From the NCBI GenBank assembly GCA_045634085.1, contig JAZQZM010000062.1, forward strand, positions 1 through 32,271: a stretch of DNA of 32,271 nt, in the 5' to 3' direction. A program made the position numbers and the translations under genes. This DNA is from HGM04593 sp045634085. GTDB taxonomy: Bacteria; Bacteroidota; Bacteroidia; Bacteroidales; Bacteroidaceae. The notes below the pieces were generated by a model. That model searched no databases. It was not told where the DNA came from and was given only the letters and a program-made list of their open reading frames with translations. This document shows, piece after piece, positions 6,940-15,502 of the stretch (positions within the stretch are counted from its first letter, which is position 1; each line of letters opens with the position of its first letter).

Positions 6940-8472
6940 ATGGCAAACAATTCACAAAACAACAAACGTATTGCAAAGAATGCAATGATGCTGTATATAA
7001 GGCTATTCCTGATAATGGGAGTAAACTTTTATCTATCGCGCGTAATATTGCAGATACTGGGTGTTGAAGATTTAGGAATCTACAATGTTGTAGGCGGCAT
7101 TGTAACAATGATGACCTTTCTTAACAGTTCATTGAACATAACCACACAAAGGTTCATGAACTACGAAATGGGCAAAGGACGATTCGACAACCTGAACACC
7201 GTGTTCTCAATGTCGTTCTGGAGTTATGTAATCATCGCCATTACAGTATTCATTGTCAGTGAAAGTATCGGTTTGTGGTTTCTATGCGAAAGAATGAACA
7301 TTCCCGACGCAAGGTTCAATGCCGCAATGTGGGTCTACCAGCTATCCATTCTCACCTTTATCATAAACCTGTTGACCGTACCATACAATTCAGCGATAAT
7401 CGCGCATGAAAAAATGGATTTTTACGCCTATCTTTCAATAGGTGATGTCATAATCAAATTAGTGCTCACTCATGCATTAAGCTATATCGGTTATGACAAA
7501 CTGGTTTTCTATGCCATCATGATGTGCTTTTCTACAGCATTCATCTGGGGATGCAATTGGTTGTATTGTCGCATAAATTTCAAAGAATGTAAACTGAAAT
7601 TCATGTGGGATAGTACCACATTCAAGAAGCTGCTCTCATTCTCGGCATGGAATTCCGTTGGAGCCATTGCATCATCAGTAAACGAACAAGGTGTGAACAT
7701 ACTCATCAACATCTTCTTCAATTCCTCATTGAATGGCGCACGTGCAATCGCATACCAGGTAAGAACAGCCATAAATTCATTTGCGGCGAATTTTCTAACA
7801 GCAGTAAGGCCACAGCTCTTCAAGTCCTATGCCGAGGGGAAGCTGGATTATATGAACAAATTGGTCTATTCCAGCACAAAATTCTCAATTTACCTGTTGT
7901 TGATATTCATACTTCCTCTCCTGTTCAACACAGAATTCATTCTTAAGCTATGGTTGGGAGAGATAACCTCCGAAATGGTAACGTTCACCCAGCTGGTACT
8001 TATCAGCGTACCCGTAAGTACATGTTTCCCAGTACTTGCCAATGTTTCACAGGCTACCGGGAAAATAAAATGGTACCAGTTGAGTGCTGCAATAATGTTC
8101 ATGATGATTCCCGTCAGTACATATATTCTTTACAAGTGTGCTCTAACAGTAGAATGGGCTTTCGTAATGACCTTCGTCTGGGATGTTATAGGTTTGGCAG
8201 TACGCCTGATAATGTTAAAAAAAGACATTAAATTTCCCATGGGCAAGTATATGCAGAAAGCGATTCTCCCGCCTTTATTGATATGCATAATTGTGACTTC
8301 GGTTATAGCCTACCCCATTACATTTATTGGAATATCCGGTTGGAAGTTCCTGATACTGTCAAGCGGAGCAATCATTACTGCAACGCTACTTTGCATATGG
8401 CTAATAGGACTTGAGGAGTATGAGAAGCAGCTTATTAGCGCTTATATAACAAAAATCATAAAACGCAAATAA
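6940..8472 (+). CDS. wzx: Oligosaccharide flippase (Wzx-type, MOP superfamily)
   Basis: A 510-residue integral membrane protein with 12-14 predicted hydrophobic segments. It starts with a short basic cytoplasmic tail (NNKRIAKNAMMLYIRLFLIMGVNFYLSRVILQILGVEDLGIYNVVGGIVTMM), the typical start of Bacteroidetes polysaccharide-export flippases. It would turn the undecaprenyl-diphosphate-linked repeat unit from the cytoplasmic to the periplasmic face. Charged residues within helices (for example the NEQGVNILIN and RAIAYQVR segments) agree with the family. A dead N-terminus of a second flippase lies at 3507, suggesting that one polysaccharide cassette replaced another. The start is ATG 6940, 92 nt after the preceding gene. 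Confidence 0.9.
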   Translation: MANNSQNNKRIAKNAMMLYIRLFLIMGVNFYLSRVILQILGVEDLGIYNVVGGIVTMMTFLNSSLNITTQRFMNYEMGKGRFDNLNTVFSMSFWSYVIIAITVFIVSESIGLWFLCERMNIPDARFNAAMWVYQLSILTFIINLLTVPYNSAIIAHEKMDFYAYLSIGDVIIKLVLTHALSYIGYDKLVFYAIMMCFSTAFIWGCNWLYCRINFKECKLKFMWDSTTFKKLLSFSAWNSVGAIASSVNEQGVNILINIFFNSSLNGARAIAYQVRTAINSFAANFLTAVRPQLFKSYAEGKLDYMNKLVYSSTKFSIYLLLIFILPLLFNTEFILKLWLGEITSEMVTFTQLVLISVPVSTCFPVLANVSQATGKIKWYQLSAAIMFMMIPVSTYILYKCALTVEWAFVMTFVWDVIGLAVRLIMLKKDIKFPMGKYMQKAILPPLLICIIVTSVIAYPITFIGISGWKFLILSSGAIITATLLCIWLIGLEEYEKQLISAYITKIIKRK

Positions 8473-8611
8473 AACCAACATCTAATTAAGAGAGAGGGCA
8501 TATGGATGCTATTCAAAGACATAGTCAAGTAGCATGTATAAGAGATATACTCATAGCATATCTCAATCTTTTAACTAAAAAACATATCGTATCAAAACAA
8601 TATAGAATATT

Positions 8612-9586
8612 ATGAAAGATAGAGAGACATATTATGATTTTTTGCGTGGCATTGCTATTGTCATGGTTATACATACGTTCCCTTCCAACATGACAATAAA
8701 CGAGTTTTTTCCTGCAATGTTACGCAATCTACTCAATTGTGCAGTCCCTTTATTCATTGCCATCTCAGGATATTTTGTTAGTAATAAATCATTAGACACA
8801 AAGGAACAGCGCCTTAAATTTTGGAAGCGACAAATTCCTAAGGTTTATATACCATGCATTATATTCTCTTTGCCATATTTCTTTATAAATATCTACCAAA
8901 GTAAGGACATATTAACATCTTTAATTAATCTTATAATTTGTGGATACAGCATATATTATTTTATAGCTCTAATTATCCAATATTACTTATTGTTGCCTTG
9001 GCTTAAAAGATGCAAAACATCTACCACGTTACTGATTGGGTCTTGCATCATATCTTTAGTATCTGTATCAATCATTGCATATATATTATATGTTGCTCAA
9101 ATAAAATTGCCTTTAATTTTATACGCAGGATTATGTCCATTATGGATAGCATTTTTCTCATTGGGTATATATATAAGAGAGCAAAAACCACAAATCAATA
9201 TAGTTTCTTACTTAATATTAGCCCTCATATTACTCATTATTGCATTCTTTGAAACAACATATTACCAAAATTATCATAGCGGAGGATTCGGCATCAAACC
9301 AAGTTCATTTATATTCTCATTAATAATAATAATAATACTGTTCTCCGAGAATGTAAAAAGCCTGTACAAACAGACGCCAACAACAATAATTTTAGAATTT
9401 ATAGGCAAAAACTCTTTTGCAGTTTATTTAACACATTGTTTTGTAATTTCCGCCACAACAATAATTAGCGGTCTGGCGGAATTCTGGATATTACGTACTG
9501 CAATTGTACTCTTTATTGATATTGTTTTAATTAATATCGCGAAAAGAATAATTTCGCCCAAAGTTCATCAAATACTAGGACTATAA
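8612..9586 (+). CDS. Acyltransferase 3 family O-acyltransferase (OafA/WecH-like)
   Basis: A 324-residue polytopic membrane protein. It opens with YYDFLRGIAIVMVIHTF, the textbook Acyltransferase_3 start with R12 and catalytic H21. AVPLFIAISGYFV and an SFAVYLTHCFVIS motif near the end are also family features. About ten hydrophobic helices are visible. It probably O-acetylates a sugar of the repeat unit. The gene is markedly more A+T-rich than its neighbours on both sides, suggesting independent acquisition. It is preceded by 139 nt of non-coding A+T-rich DNA and followed after 2 nt by the ferredoxin-like gene, so the downstream coupling is tight. Confidence 0.87.
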   Translation: MKDRETYYDFLRGIAIVMVIHTFPSNMTINEFFPAMLRNLLNCAVPLFIAISGYFVSNKSLDTKEQRLKFWKRQIPKVYIPCIIFSLPYFFINIYQSKDILTSLINLIICGYSIYYFIALIIQYYLLLPWLKRCKTSTTLLIGSCIISLVSVSIIAYILYVAQIKLPLILYAGLCPLWIAFFSLGIYIREQKPQINIVSYLILALILLIIAFFETTYYQNYHSGGFGIKPSSFIFSLIIIIILFSENVKSLYKQTPTTIILEFIGKNSFAVYLTHCFVISATTIISGLAEFWILRTAIVLFIDIVLINIAKRIISPKVHQILGL

Positions 9587-9588
9587 AT

Positions 9589-10845
9589 ATGATAGACATA
9601 AAGGACAAAAACAATTGTTGTGGATGTGCAGCCTGCGTGCAGCGCTGCCCAAAGCAATGCATTACCATGATAGAGGATAACGAAGGTTTCCTTTACCCCA
9701 GGATTGACACACAAGCATGCATTGACTGCGGATTGTGCGAGAAAGTGTGCCCAGTTATAAATCAGAGTGAAGAACGCATGCCCCTTAGTACCTTTGCCGC
9801 GGTAAACCCCAATGAGCATATACGCAGAGAGAGCAGCTCGGGAGGCATATTCACCATGCTTGCCGAAAAGACAATAGAGAAAGGCGGTGTTGTATTCGGT
9901 GTAAAGTTCAATAAGGATTGGATGCCCGAGTTCGGCTATGCAGAAACAATGGAGGACATTGCACCTTTCCGTGGAAGTAAATATGTACAGGCAATTGTTG
10001 GCAATGCATATAAAAAGGCAGAAGAATTCCTGAAGGCAGGCCGCGAAGTTCTGTTCAGCGGTACATCGTGCCAAATAGCAGGCCTGAAAAAATTCCTACG
10101 CAAGGATTATGATAATTTGCTCACTGTAGACATTATATGTCATGGCGTTCCTAGTCCCAAAGTTTGGAACATGTATCTAAAAGAGACATGCTCCAAACTT
10201 ATGAAGACTAGGACGGATGGAAAAAATTCAGTCGGTTTCGCCAATGGCGAAACATACAAATCTTGCATTGAAGCTATAAGCTTCAGAAGCAAGATTAACG
10301 GATGGAAAAAATTCAGTTTTCTATTAAAACTGAATTTTCCCACCTGCGATGGAAAAAATACAGATGTTTTTTTGATCGAGAACGTTCAAAAAAACATCTA
10401 TCTGCGTGCATTCCTCAGCGATATGATTCTGCGTCCTTCGTGCTATACTTGCCCGGCAAAAGCGGGCAAAAGCGGCAGCGACCTTACATTAGCCGATTAT
10501 TGGGGCATATATACCCTTGTCCCGAAACTCGACGATGACAAAGGAGTGTCGGCAATAACGGCAAATAGCAAACGTGGGGAGTCACTGCTGAAAAGTCTTG
10601 GAATCAGACTATACGAAGCACCATTGGAAGATTTAGTACACAAGAACCCAGCATTTGCGAAATCTACAAGAAGGCCTAAAAACAGAGACGAGTTCTTCAA
10701 AGAAGACGGCAAAGGAGTTTATGAAAAAACCAAAGTCTTATGCAGGATTCCTTTCAAAAGGAAATGCAAACGTATTGTAAAGAACATTATCTTTGGCATG
10801 TTCAGTGCAAAGACATTGGGTAAAATCAAGAAATCACTTAAATGA
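9589..10845 (+). CDS. Coenzyme F420 hydrogenase/dehydrogenase beta-subunit-like iron-sulfur protein
   Basis: A 418-residue protein. Two [4Fe-4S] ferredoxin motifs open it: C10, C13, C16, C20-P and C44, C47, C50, C54-P. Then come the FrhB-type N- and C-terminal regions, with SSSGGIFTMLAEK, GVVFGVKFNKDW, FRGSKYVQ, VLFSGTSCQIAGLKKFL and DIICHGVPSPKVW. In exopolysaccharide loci this family is often paired with a polysaccharide pyruvyl transferase, as it is here (next start 6 nt downstream). Its exact reaction there is not known; a redox role with flavin is expected from the family. No F420 biosynthesis is implied. A cluster of direct and inverted repeats lies inside the gene (10213-10398). Confidence 0.85.
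   Translation: MIDIKDKNNCCGCAACVQRCPKQCITMIEDNEGFLYPRIDTQACIDCGLCEKVCPVINQSEERMPLSTFAAVNPNEHIRRESSSGGIFTMLAEKTIEKGGVVFGVKFNKDWMPEFGYAETMEDIAPFRGSKYVQAIVGNAYKKAEEFLKAGREVLFSGTSCQIAGLKKFLRKDYDNLLTVDIICHGVPSPKVWNMYLKETCSKLMKTRTDGKNSVGFANGETYKSCIEAISFRSKINGWKKFSFLLKLNFPTCDGKNTDVFLIENVQKNIYLRAFLSDMILRPSCYTCPAKAGKSGSDLTLADYWGIYTLVPKLDDDKGVSAITANSKRGESLLKSLGIRLYEAPLEDLVHKNPAFAKSTRRPKNRDEFFKEDGKGVYEKTKVLCRIPFKRKCKRIVKNIIFGMFSAKTLGKIKKSLK
10213..10398 (+). repeat. Intragenic cluster of direct and inverted repeats
   Basis: A 20-nt direct repeat (core GGATGGAAAAAATTCAG) occurs at 10213-10232 and 10298-10317 in different reading frames, with a near copy of its first part at about 10349. Two perfect 13-bp inverted repeats follow one another: 10308-10320/10326-10338 and 10363-10375/10386-10398. 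All lie within the F420-hydrogenase-like coding sequence without interrupting it, in the variable segment between conserved blocks. Confidence 0.6.
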
Positions 10846-10851
10846 AGCAGT

Positions 10852-11934
10852 ATGAAAATCGGAATATTGACATTTCACTGGGCGAATAACTATGGAGCAG
10901 TAATCCAGGCATATGCATTGTTGTCTAAACTTAAAGAATTAGGACATGACGCATATATTATTGACCGAAGAATGATATACAAAGGAGTTTTTCGCAAATT
11001 ATACCATAAGTTCTCATATGAGCATTCTTTTTCATGGCGACATTTCTGGAAGGACACCAAATCATTCCTGCAACCAAAGTCAAACAAATATACCTCACAC
11101 AATGAGCTGTTGGCCAAATTCCCAAATGAAAAGTTCGACGCAGTCATTGTCGGTAGCGACCAGGTATGGCGTTGGAAACTTATCGGATTAAACTATTTCC
11201 TTGATTTTATCACCGATAGCAGCACAAAGCGTTACTCTTATGCAGCCTCATTTGGCTTGGACGAATGGCATGGGACAGAGGAAGACAGAAAGGCAATTTC
11301 TGAATTGCTCAAGAAGTTCAACCGCATATCCGTAAGGGAAGAAAGCGGTGTAAAGATATGCAAAGAGACATTTGGAGTAGATGTGGAACTTGTCTTGGAC
11401 CCGACTTTGTTGCATACCAGGGATTTTTACGAAAAGACATTGCTGAAAGACCATCCCGCTAAAGAAAACAACAAAATTATTTCGTACATTTTAGGCAACA
11501 ATAACAAGCAACAGGCTGTTGAAATTGCAAATCTTGCAAAAAAAATGGGTCTTGGCCATAACGAACTATTCTGGACAGGTATAAACAATCCTTCCCTGAT
11601 AGGAAAGAGTGAATTCCATGCAACCCACGTATCACCGACAGAGTGGATTAATGAAATAAGAAATACCAGATACATAATAACCAATTCGTTCCATGCCACT
11701 GTATTCTCAATTCTGTTCCAGAAACAATTTGTTGTACTTACACATGAAGGAGGCGGTCGCAACAGACTTGAGACACTGTTCAACAACCTTGGTATTAAAG
11801 GACGTTTTGTGTCAAGTGTAGAGGAAGCCAAAAACCTTATGGATAAAAAAATCGATTACACTCCCGTTGTCGAAAGGCATAAGGTACTTATGAAAAATTC
11901 AATCGAATACTTGAATGCCATATGTAATAATTGA
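10852..11934 (+). CDS. Polysaccharide pyruvyl transferase family protein
   Basis: A 360-residue protein. The N-terminus MKIGILTFHWANNYGAVIQAYAL is the diagnostic start of the polysaccharide pyruvyl transferase (CsaB/WcaK) family. Further blocks are FDAVIVGSDQVWRWK, YSYAASFGLDEW, ISVREESGVKI, VELVLDPTLL and, near the end, the NSFHATVFSILFQKQFVV segment bearing the conserved His of the GT-B-like fold. It would transfer pyruvate from phosphoenolpyruvate to a sugar as a ketal, giving the polymer an acidic group. Some members of this family transfer other groups, so the reaction is inferred. It follows the iron-sulfur partner after 6 nt. About 130 nt separate it from the polymerase gene. Confidence 0.86.
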   Translation: MKIGILTFHWANNYGAVIQAYALLSKLKELGHDAYIIDRRMIYKGVFRKLYHKFSYEHSFSWRHFWKDTKSFLQPKSNKYTSHNELLAKFPNEKFDAVIVGSDQVWRWKLIGLNYFLDFITDSSTKRYSYAASFGLDEWHGTEEDRKAISELLKKFNRISVREESGVKICKETFGVDVELVLDPTLLHTRDFYEKTLLKDHPAKENNKIISYILGNNNKQQAVEIANLAKKMGLGHNELFWTGINNPSLIGKSEFHATHVSPTEWINEIRNTRYIITNSFHATVFSILFQKQFVVLTHEGGGRNRLETLFNNLGIKGRFVSSVEEAKNLMDKKIDYTPVVERHKVLMKNSIEYLNAICNN

Positions 11935-12066
11935 CATTTGGCAACATCATTGAATATGGCATAGCGGAGTCTCGCAAAACGGTATATTATCTTATAAATC
12001 AATTAAGGTCGTCTTATATTAGAATTAGACATAAGACTTATTACAATAGTCAAAGAAAGGAACAAA

Positions 12067-13239
12067 ATGATATTTCTACTATTTATAATATCGCCATTTG
12101 TAGCATGCATTGCATATACAATGTCTATATGGAAAATGAAGACATTATCTTCAAAACATATATGGACACAGGCCATATTGCTGTCCTTGTATATGGGAGT
12201 TCTTGGATGTACTAAAGAATTGAGGGGAGATTTTCTTGACTATCACGGATACTTCCTTTACGTTCCAAAGTGTGGTTTCGTCGATTACCTGTTGAGTTTC
12301 GGCAAGGAACCGCTGTACTATGCATACACATATGTATCATACTATCTGTTTGGAGGGAACTGGAATCTTTTTGTTGTCAGTTTTACATCTATAAACTATC
12401 TGCTTCTTTCGTATGCAGTAATAACAATTTCAAAAAAAATCAACGCCAATATAAGAACTGTCATTACTGCATTATACATTACCATGTTCTTCTTTCAGGA
12501 GTTCGCAGCATCGGGAAACCTTGTGAGGCAATGCCTTGCACAGTCACTTACCGTCGTGTTTTTTGTTTGCTATTATATCGAAAACAAGAAGAAGATGTGG
12601 TGGATTGCGTTATGCGCAGTCTGTGTACACAGTAGCTGTATTCCTATCATTGGCCTTGGATTGATACCTATGATAAAAGAGAAGTTTACAATAAAATCCA
12701 TGACAAAAATTCTGTTGATTTTGTCCATTTGTATAACTGTTTTCTACGCTGCAGGTGATGCGTTGAGTGGCGTTCCATTCATTGGATACATTTTCTCAAG
12801 AGCAACCAACTCCGAGCAGCTTCTTGGACAAGACAGTTGGCAAGAGGAAGTTGGATTGACACCTGTAATGCTCATTCTTTTGCTAATGCTGTCATATATG
12901 GCCATTTCTGTATACAGAACTGTCAACAAAGGAAAAATCACCAAAGAAATCATCGCAATGGTAAATTTCAATATCATTCTGATATTGTCCATGTTCATTT
13001 GTAACGCAATTGGTGCATACTATCTATTGATGAGATATTTCTTCTTTGTATATGCATTCCAATGTGCTCTTATAACCATTTACCTGTCAAGCACAAAATT
13101 AATACAAAACAATGTTGTAAGGCCTATCCTGATAGTTACAATCATCTATTATTTCTTTTACAATTTCACACATAACATTTTTGCTTACACTTCTTTAGGT
13201 GAAGCAATATTTTACCCAGCTCCATTGCATATTTTTTAA
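12067..13239 (+). CDS. wzy: EpsG-family O-antigen/exopolysaccharide polymerase (Wzy-like)
   Basis: A 390-residue integral membrane protein with about ten hydrophobic segments. The block LRGDFLDYHGYFLYVPKCGFVDYLLSFGKEPLYYAYTYVSYYLFGGNWNLFVV matches the EpsG pattern (a D-x-Y step, then EPLY and a helix). RQCLAQSLTVVFF and VHSSCIPIIGLG fit its later signature (an R-Q start of a helix and an H-x-S loop). It would polymerise flipped repeat units in the periplasm. Polymerases are the least conserved genes of such loci, so the call depends on topology and these short motifs. The coding region starts at ATG 12067 after AAAGGAAC, a fair ribosome site. It is the only polymerase candidate in the operon. 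Confidence 0.8.
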   Translation: MIFLLFIISPFVACIAYTMSIWKMKTLSSKHIWTQAILLSLYMGVLGCTKELRGDFLDYHGYFLYVPKCGFVDYLLSFGKEPLYYAYTYVSYYLFGGNWNLFVVSFTSINYLLLSYAVITISKKINANIRTVITALYITMFFFQEFAASGNLVRQCLAQSLTVVFFVCYYIENKKKMWWIALCAVCVHSSCIPIIGLGLIPMIKEKFTIKSMTKILLILSICITVFYAAGDALSGVPFIGYIFSRATNSEQLLGQDSWQEEVGLTPVMLILLLMLSYMAISVYRTVNKGKITKEIIAMVNFNIILILSMFICNAIGAYYLLMRYFFFVYAFQCALITIYLSSTKLIQNNVVRPILIVTIIYYFFYNFTHNIFAYTSLGEAIFYPAPLHIF

Positions 13240-13272
13240 AAGTATGAATGCTGTAAAATATATAAAATTATC

Positions 13273-14379
13273 ATGAAAAGATTACTTGTTTTCCATCCCA
13301 CAATTGCACCATATCGTATAGGTTTTTTCAATAGTTTGAATAAGGCTTTTGAAACACGTATCTGTTTAAGGTTACGCAACCTCAAGTCACAAAAATTTGA
13401 CTATGACAAGATTTCTGCCCAATTCGAATTTGAGCCGGTATATCAACAAAGCGACAAAAGTGGAGATTCTTGCAGTTTCTTTTGGAAGAACCTGGATGAG
13501 TTCAAACCTGACATCGTTCTTGTCAGTGAATTGGGAATCGGTGCTATTGCTGTTCTGATGCACCGTTTTATAAAAAGGGGAAAATACAAAATTGTTTCTA
13601 TCTGTGACGACAGCTATAATATGGTTGCAGAAAATAATGATTTTACCAAGACTCATAAATTTGCGCGCAAAATAGTTGCTCCACAACTTGACGGAATGAT
13701 ATTAGTAGAACCGAAAGTTACTGAATGGTACCAGGAACACTACAAGAAAGGGACCTATTTCCCAATCATTAAACCCGATGAGAAAGCAAGGAAAGAGTAT
13801 GAACGTGTTTTGCCACTGAGCCAAACGATTGCAGAGAAGCATAACCTGCCGGGTAAAAAAGTATTCCTTTTTGTTGGTCGCCTGGTTGCGTTGAAAAATG
13901 TAGAAAATGCCATCCGTGCTTTTGCAAAAATGAATCAAGAAGAAAATGTATTTGTAATTGTTGGTGATGGACCTGAAAAGGATAAACTGATACAACTGTC
14001 AAATAAATTAGGTACAAATACCATTTTTACAGGACGTCTGGAAGGTGATACACTTAACGTGTGGTACAATATTGCACAAATTTTCATATTACCGAGCTAC
14101 CAAGAAGCATTCGGAGCAGTAACAAATGAAGCATTACTTGCAGGTTGTAAGGTACTTGTATCTGAAAAAGCCGGCTCGCAGTGCCTTGTTGAAAAAGGCA
14201 AGAATGGTTATACCGTTGACCCGATGAACATTGATGACATTGCAGAGAAAATGGAAAAAGTAGCCAAGGAGGTAGACCCACTGCAAGAGGTTGTTCTCAA
14301 TGATAATCTTATGCAAGTATCATACAAACAAAAAATAAACGAATTGATTGCTTACCTATATGATTTGTTAAAAGGATAA
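13273..14379 (+). CDS. GT4-family glycosyltransferase
   Basis: A 368-residue GT-B glycosyltransferase. The N-terminal half starts KRLLVFHPTIAPYRIGFFNSL and binds the acceptor. The C-terminal half has the Glycos_transf_1 features KKVFLFVGRLVALKNVENAIRAFAKM, VFVIVGDGPEKDKL, and the EX7E motif in LPSYQEAFGAVTNEALLAG with both glutamates present. It would transfer a sugar from a nucleotide donor to the lipid-linked repeat unit in the cytoplasm. The gene is 33 nt downstream of the polymerase. The sugar and linkage cannot be read. A fragment of another glycosyltransferase follows immediately (14405-14563). Confidence 0.9.
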   Translation: MKRLLVFHPTIAPYRIGFFNSLNKAFETRICLRLRNLKSQKFDYDKISAQFEFEPVYQQSDKSGDSCSFFWKNLDEFKPDIVLVSELGIGAIAVLMHRFIKRGKYKIVSICDDSYNMVAENNDFTKTHKFARKIVAPQLDGMILVEPKVTEWYQEHYKKGTYFPIIKPDEKARKEYERVLPLSQTIAEKHNLPGKKVFLFVGRLVALKNVENAIRAFAKMNQEENVFVIVGDGPEKDKLIQLSNKLGTNTIFTGRLEGDTLNVWYNIAQIFILPSYQEAFGAVTNEALLAGCKVLVSEKAGSQCLVEKGKNGYTVDPMNIDDIAEKMEKVAKEVDPLQEVVLNDNLMQVSYKQKINELIAYLYDLLKG

Positions 14380-14404
14380 GTGGAATTACTTATGACCCTC
14401 TTAA

Positions 14405-14563
14405 AAAGAGAGTATTATAGAAGCACTATCCTATTTTCATTCCAAAGACCTTACAGCAATGGGTAAAAAGTCAATAGAGATAGAACAGGAGTATAATCCA
14501 CACAACGTTGCAAATAATATAATCAATGTAATTAGATACATTATAAACAAGAATCAACCTTAA
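14405..14563 (+). pseudogene. C-terminal fragment of a lost glycosyltransferase
   Basis: An open frame without a start, closing with TAA at 14561-14563. It encodes ALSYFHSKDLTAMGKKSIE followed by IEQEYNPHNVANNIINVIRYIINKNQP. The pattern M-G-x-x-S, then E-x-x-Y-N-P and V-A-x-x-I is what the last helix pair of a GT4 glycosyltransferase looks like. A 24-codon ATG frame at 14392 overlaps it out of frame and is not credible. It is the tail of a gene otherwise deleted between two intact genes, evidence that this part of the operon has been exchanged. Confidence 0.55.
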
Positions 14564-14576
14564 TCAATATTTTACA

Positions 14577-15473
14577 ATGTACAAGAGCAGCGCCATTAAA
14601 GATTTATGTCATAGTTTTTTGCGTCTATTACCAGACAGACTTTTTATCCAACTGAAATTTTTCAAGAACTTTCATCGATTGCCGGACTTAAAAAATCCAA
14701 AAACCTTCTCTGAGAAAATTCAGTGGCTTAAATTATTCAACCGTAATCCATATTATACAAAACTTGTTGATAAATACGAGGTAAAGAGGATTGTCGCAGA
14801 ACTCATTGGAGAGGAGTACATAATCCCCACGCTGGGAGTATGGGACAGTGCTGATAAAATAGACTTTGACAAGCTGCCTGACAGATTTGTATTAAAGGCT
14901 ACACACGACAGTGGCAGAGTTATCATTTGCAACGACAAGGCAAAATTGGACTTTGAAAAAGCACGTGAGGAGATGGCATATTCTCTCAAACGGGATTTTT
15001 ATGCACTTACACGCGAATGGCCATATAAGAATGTCCCAAGACGAATTATAGCAGAAGAGTTCATGGAGGATACCGACCCAACTGTAAAAGACTTAATTGA
15101 CTATAAATTCTACTGTTTCAATGGAGAGCCAACATACTGTCAAGTAATTAGAGACAGAAACAGCAATGAGACCATTGATTTCTATGACATGGAATGGACT
15201 CATATGCCATTCGTTGGATTAAACCCAACGGCCAACAACGGTACAGTACCTGCAAAAAAACCATACGAGCTGAAGCAGATGATAAAGATATGCAGAATTC
15301 TGGCAAAAGACATTCCTTTTTCCCGCATTGACCTTTACGAAATCAATAAAAAAATCTATTTTGGCGAAGTAACATTTTTTCCAAACTCAGGCGTGGGACG
15401 ATTTAATCCCGCAGAAACAGATATCAAGTTAGGGGAAATGATTAAACTCCCTACAAAGAAACAAGTCTATTAA
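14577..15473 (+). CDS. TupA-like ATP-grasp protein
   Basis: A 298-residue protein of the ATPgrasp_TupA type found in capsule and teichuronopeptide loci. Typical blocks are NPKTFSEKIQWLKLFNRNPYYTKLVDKYEVKR near the N-terminus, YIIPTLGVWDSADKIDFDKLPDRFVLKATHDSGRVIICNDKAK in the ATP-binding part, RRIIAEEFMED, DYKFYCFNGEP, and a C-terminal segment FSRIDLYEINKKIYFGEVTFFPNSGVGRF that fits metal-binding residues of the ATP-grasp fold. The family is thought to join an amino acid or similar group to a sugar carboxylate by ATP-driven ligation. That would suit a polymer containing uronic acid. The reaction here is inferred. It starts 13 nt after the glycosyltransferase fragment. Confidence 0.83.
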   Translation: MYKSSAIKDLCHSFLRLLPDRLFIQLKFFKNFHRLPDLKNPKTFSEKIQWLKLFNRNPYYTKLVDKYEVKRIVAELIGEEYIIPTLGVWDSADKIDFDKLPDRFVLKATHDSGRVIICNDKAKLDFEKAREEMAYSLKRDFYALTREWPYKNVPRRIIAEEFMEDTDPTVKDLIDYKFYCFNGEPTYCQVIRDRNSNETIDFYDMEWTHMPFVGLNPTANNGTVPAKKPYELKQMIKICRILAKDIPFSRIDLYEINKKIYFGEVTFFPNSGVGRFNPAETDIKLGEMIKLPTKKQVY

Positions 15474-15502
15474 TTCTGTATAATCATAAGAAATAATAAG
15501 CC

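Noticed and set aside
11931..12215. 94-codon frame between pyruvyl transferase and polymerase
   Set aside because: It begins with TTG, overlaps both neighbours out of frame, and shows no recognisable motif.
14392..14466. 24-codon ATG frame after the first GT4 gene
   Set aside because: Short, no ribosome site, and in conflict with the glycosyltransferase-like remnant in another frame.
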